Assembly: GCA_025935735.1 (NCBI GenBank)
Contig: JAICUS010000380.1
Span: 1-6,033 of the forward strand
Direction: 5' to 3'
From: Solirubrobacteraceae bacterium
GTDB lineage: Bacteria; Actinomycetota; Thermoleophilia; Solirubrobacterales; Solirubrobacteraceae
DNA: 6,033 nt
Shown here: in pieces, positions 4,576 to 6,033 of the stretch
How the letters are laid out: each line of letters opens with the position of its first letter
Numbering within the stretch: position 1 is the stretch's first letter
The notes under the pieces: generated by a model
What the model was told of the DNA's origin: nothing
Databases searched by the model: none
The model's input: the letters and a program-made list of their open reading frames with translations, nothing else
Position numbers and translations under genes: made by a program

Positions 4576-6033
4576 GTGTACGGAGGGAGCCGCGCGAGGC
4601 GGCGTGTGGGATGGCTGGCGGCAGCCTGCCTGACGATCGGTCTGGTCGGGGCGGGCCCGGCGCGCGCGCAGGCGCCGCTGCCGGACACGCACAACATCCC
4701 CACGAACGCGGACTCGAGCAACATGACGTTCCTCGACAACACGCTGGGGGTGAGCCCGGGCTACTCGGCGCTCAACTTCATCCACTACGACCAGTACGGC
4801 GACTTCATGTTCGGCAACGGCACCGGCGGCCTGTCGGTCTGGTCGCTGGCCAACCCGGAGCACCCGTCCTACGTCGCGAACATCACGGCGCACGACCTGC
4901 GCGTCGATGGCGACACCCGGGACCGGTTCTGGGAAGGCGAGAACATGACCGTCGACCCGCAGCGCAAGCTGGTCTTCCTCAGCCGCGACCCGCGCGGCTT
5001 CGGCGGCACGCTCACGACCGGCACGTCCGGCGTCTACATCGTCGACGTCAAGGACCCCTACCACCCGCAGGTCATCACCTTCCATCCGATCCCCGCGGGC
5101 CACACCAGCACCTGCATCAACGACTGCCACTACCTGTGGACGGTCGGCCCGTACCAGACCGCGACGCCCGGCAACGACCCGAGCTGGTTCCCGCAGCCGG
5201 CGTACTCGGAGAAGCGCGGCGGCGTCCCGGTGTGGGTCACCGACGTGTCGGACCCGGCGCACCCGTTCACCTACGACAAGCCGATCGACCTCGACCGCTT
5301 CGACGGCCAGACGGCCTACGACCACAGCGTCGACGTCGACCGCAACGGCGTCGCCTGGGTGGCCGGCGAGGGCGGCGACCGCGGCTACTGGACCAGCGGC
5401 GACCACTGGGACCCGGTGCAGAAGAAGAACCGCGTCGCCACCGCCTATGACCCGGTCCCCTACGCCGGCGGCACGACCCCGCTGACCAACCCGACGCAGG
5501 ACGACTTCTTCGGCTACTTCGACCACAACGCGCAGCACATCACCCAGAAGGTCGGCAACTACCCCGCGGGCGATCTGCTGTACGTGACCAACGAGAACAT
5601 CCTGGACTGCCAGCACGCCGGCGAGCTGAAGATCGTCTCGCTGTCGGGCAGCTACAACGGCGAGGCGTGGCGCTCGACGCCGCAGAACCCGTTCCGCCTG
5701 CAGCTGGTCGGCCACTGGACGGTCAACGGCAAGCCGGGCGAGGCGGACTCCAACAACTGCTCCGCCCACTGGTTCACCGTCAACGGCAACACGATCGCGC
5801 AGGCCTGGTACGCCGAGGGCACGCGCATCATCGACGCGTCCGACCCGACGAACCCGACCCAGGTCGGCTACTTCCGGATCCCGAACGATCCGACAAACGG
5901 CATCATCGGCGGCTCGGCCTCGGCCACCTACTGGCACAACGGCCTGATCTACGTCGCCGACTACCGCCGCGGGGTCGACGTCCTGCGCTTCGACGGCCAG
6001 ATCACCGGCACGCCGGAGGGCATCTGCTGGAAC
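4576..6033 (+). CDS. Secreted LVIVD-repeat beta-propeller protein (C-terminus beyond window)
   Basis: The frame is open for 486 codons to the right edge. The N-terminus (GTG) MYGGSRARRRVGWLAAACLT is a signal peptide: basic stretch RARRR, hydrophobic core about 11-27, probable cleavage after ARA at residue 31. The mature part shows LVIVD-type blade motifs: GLSVWSLANPEHP (85-97), GVYIVDVKDPYHP (152-164), VPVWVTDVSDPAHP (217-230), GTRIIDASDPTNP (415-427) and GVDVLRFDG (466-474). These are characteristic of extracellular bacterial propellers of unknown biochemical role. Cysteines C180 and C184 (STCINDCHY), C345, C395 and C484, with nearby histidines, may form disulfides or bind metal. The start is preceded by a GAGAGGGGG purine stretch a few bases upstream. 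An ATG at 4524 opens a different frame without such motifs and is not used. It is divergent from the Asp-box lipoprotein. No enzymatic activity is assigned. Confidence 0.9.
   Translation, partial: MYGGSRARRRVGWLAAACLTIGLVGAGPARAQAPLPDTHNIPTNADSSNMTFLDNTLGVSPGYSALNFIHYDQYGDFMFGNGTGGLSVWSLANPEHPSYVANITAHDLRVDGDTRDRFWEGENMTVDPQRKLVFLSRDPRGFGGTLTTGTSGVYIVDVKDPYHPQVITFHPIPAGHTSTCINDCHYLWTVGPYQTATPGNDPSWFPQPAYSEKRGGVPVWVTDVSDPAHPFTYDKPIDLDRFDGQTAYDHSVDVDRNGVAWVAGEGGDRGYWTSGDHWDPVQKKNRVATAYDPVPYAGGTTPLTNPTQDDFFGYFDHNAQHITQKVGNYPAGDLLYVTNENILDCQHAGELKIVSLSGSYNGEAWRSTPQNPFRLQLVGHWTVNGKPGEADSNNCSAHWFTVNGNTIAQAWYAEGTRIIDASDPTNPTQVGYFRIPNDPTNGIIGGSASATYWHNGLIYVADYRRGVDVLRFDGQITGTPEGICWN

Noticed and set aside
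4524..5450. ATG-started 308-codon ORF overlapping the LVIVD gene
   Set aside because: Its frame is rich in Arg/His/Pro and has no motif, while the frame from GTG 4576 gives a signal peptide and clear LVIVD blades.
4156..5937. Minus-strand open frame continuing upstream of the Asp-box lipoprotein, making an 1165-codon ORF
   Set aside because: It is antisense to the LVIVD gene, has a Val/Arg-rich translation typical of GC-rich shadow frames, and ignores the signal peptide and -10 at 4155-4167.

Overview
The window is very GC-rich chromosomal DNA (roughly 70%). Codon third positions in the real genes are almost all G or C, GTG starts are common, and several promoters look leaderless with a TANNNT -10. 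This fits a high-GC actinobacterium. The N-terminus of the left-edge gene, the small basic MADD... proteins and the LVIVD/Asp-box propellers suggest Thermoleophilia (Solirubrobacterales-like), but that placement is inference.

Left part (1-390): the 5' end of a minus-strand membrane sensor gene runs off the left edge. It is divergent from a complete tRNA-Ala(CGC) at 316-388. The space between holds two candidate -10 boxes, one per direction. I see nothing convincing in 389-529.

Small-gene cluster (530-885, minus strand): a 61-residue, highly basic, Arg/Glu/Ala-rich protein has its own good promoter and Shine-Dalgarno. It is followed 65 bases later by a tandem paralogue of only 34 codons, which keeps the leader and ribosome site but is frameshifted and truncated.

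Middle (994-2013): a 195-residue multi-pass membrane protein on the plus strand converges on a 142-residue four-helix membrane protein (DUF3995-like) on the minus strand. They are 3 bases apart, with a perfect 9-bp stem hairpin at the junction.

Right (2089-6033): a large minus-strand secreted lipoprotein carries ten Asp-box (BNR/sortilin-type) propeller motifs. Its frame ends at an in-frame TAG and then stays open for 116 more codons with two further Asp-boxes, so the gene looks split by a nonsense codon. Just upstream lies a frameshifted C-terminal scrap of a DHA2-type MFS exporter. Divergently, an exported LVIVD-repeat beta-propeller protein starts at 4576 and runs off the right edge.

No phage, IS, CRISPR or defence system is visible. 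The genes are mostly single transcription units of envelope or secreted proteins, and no shared pathway can be shown. The notable points are signs of decay (three broken or degenerate loci), the repeated leaderless-start architecture, and the two unrelated propeller families placed back to back.
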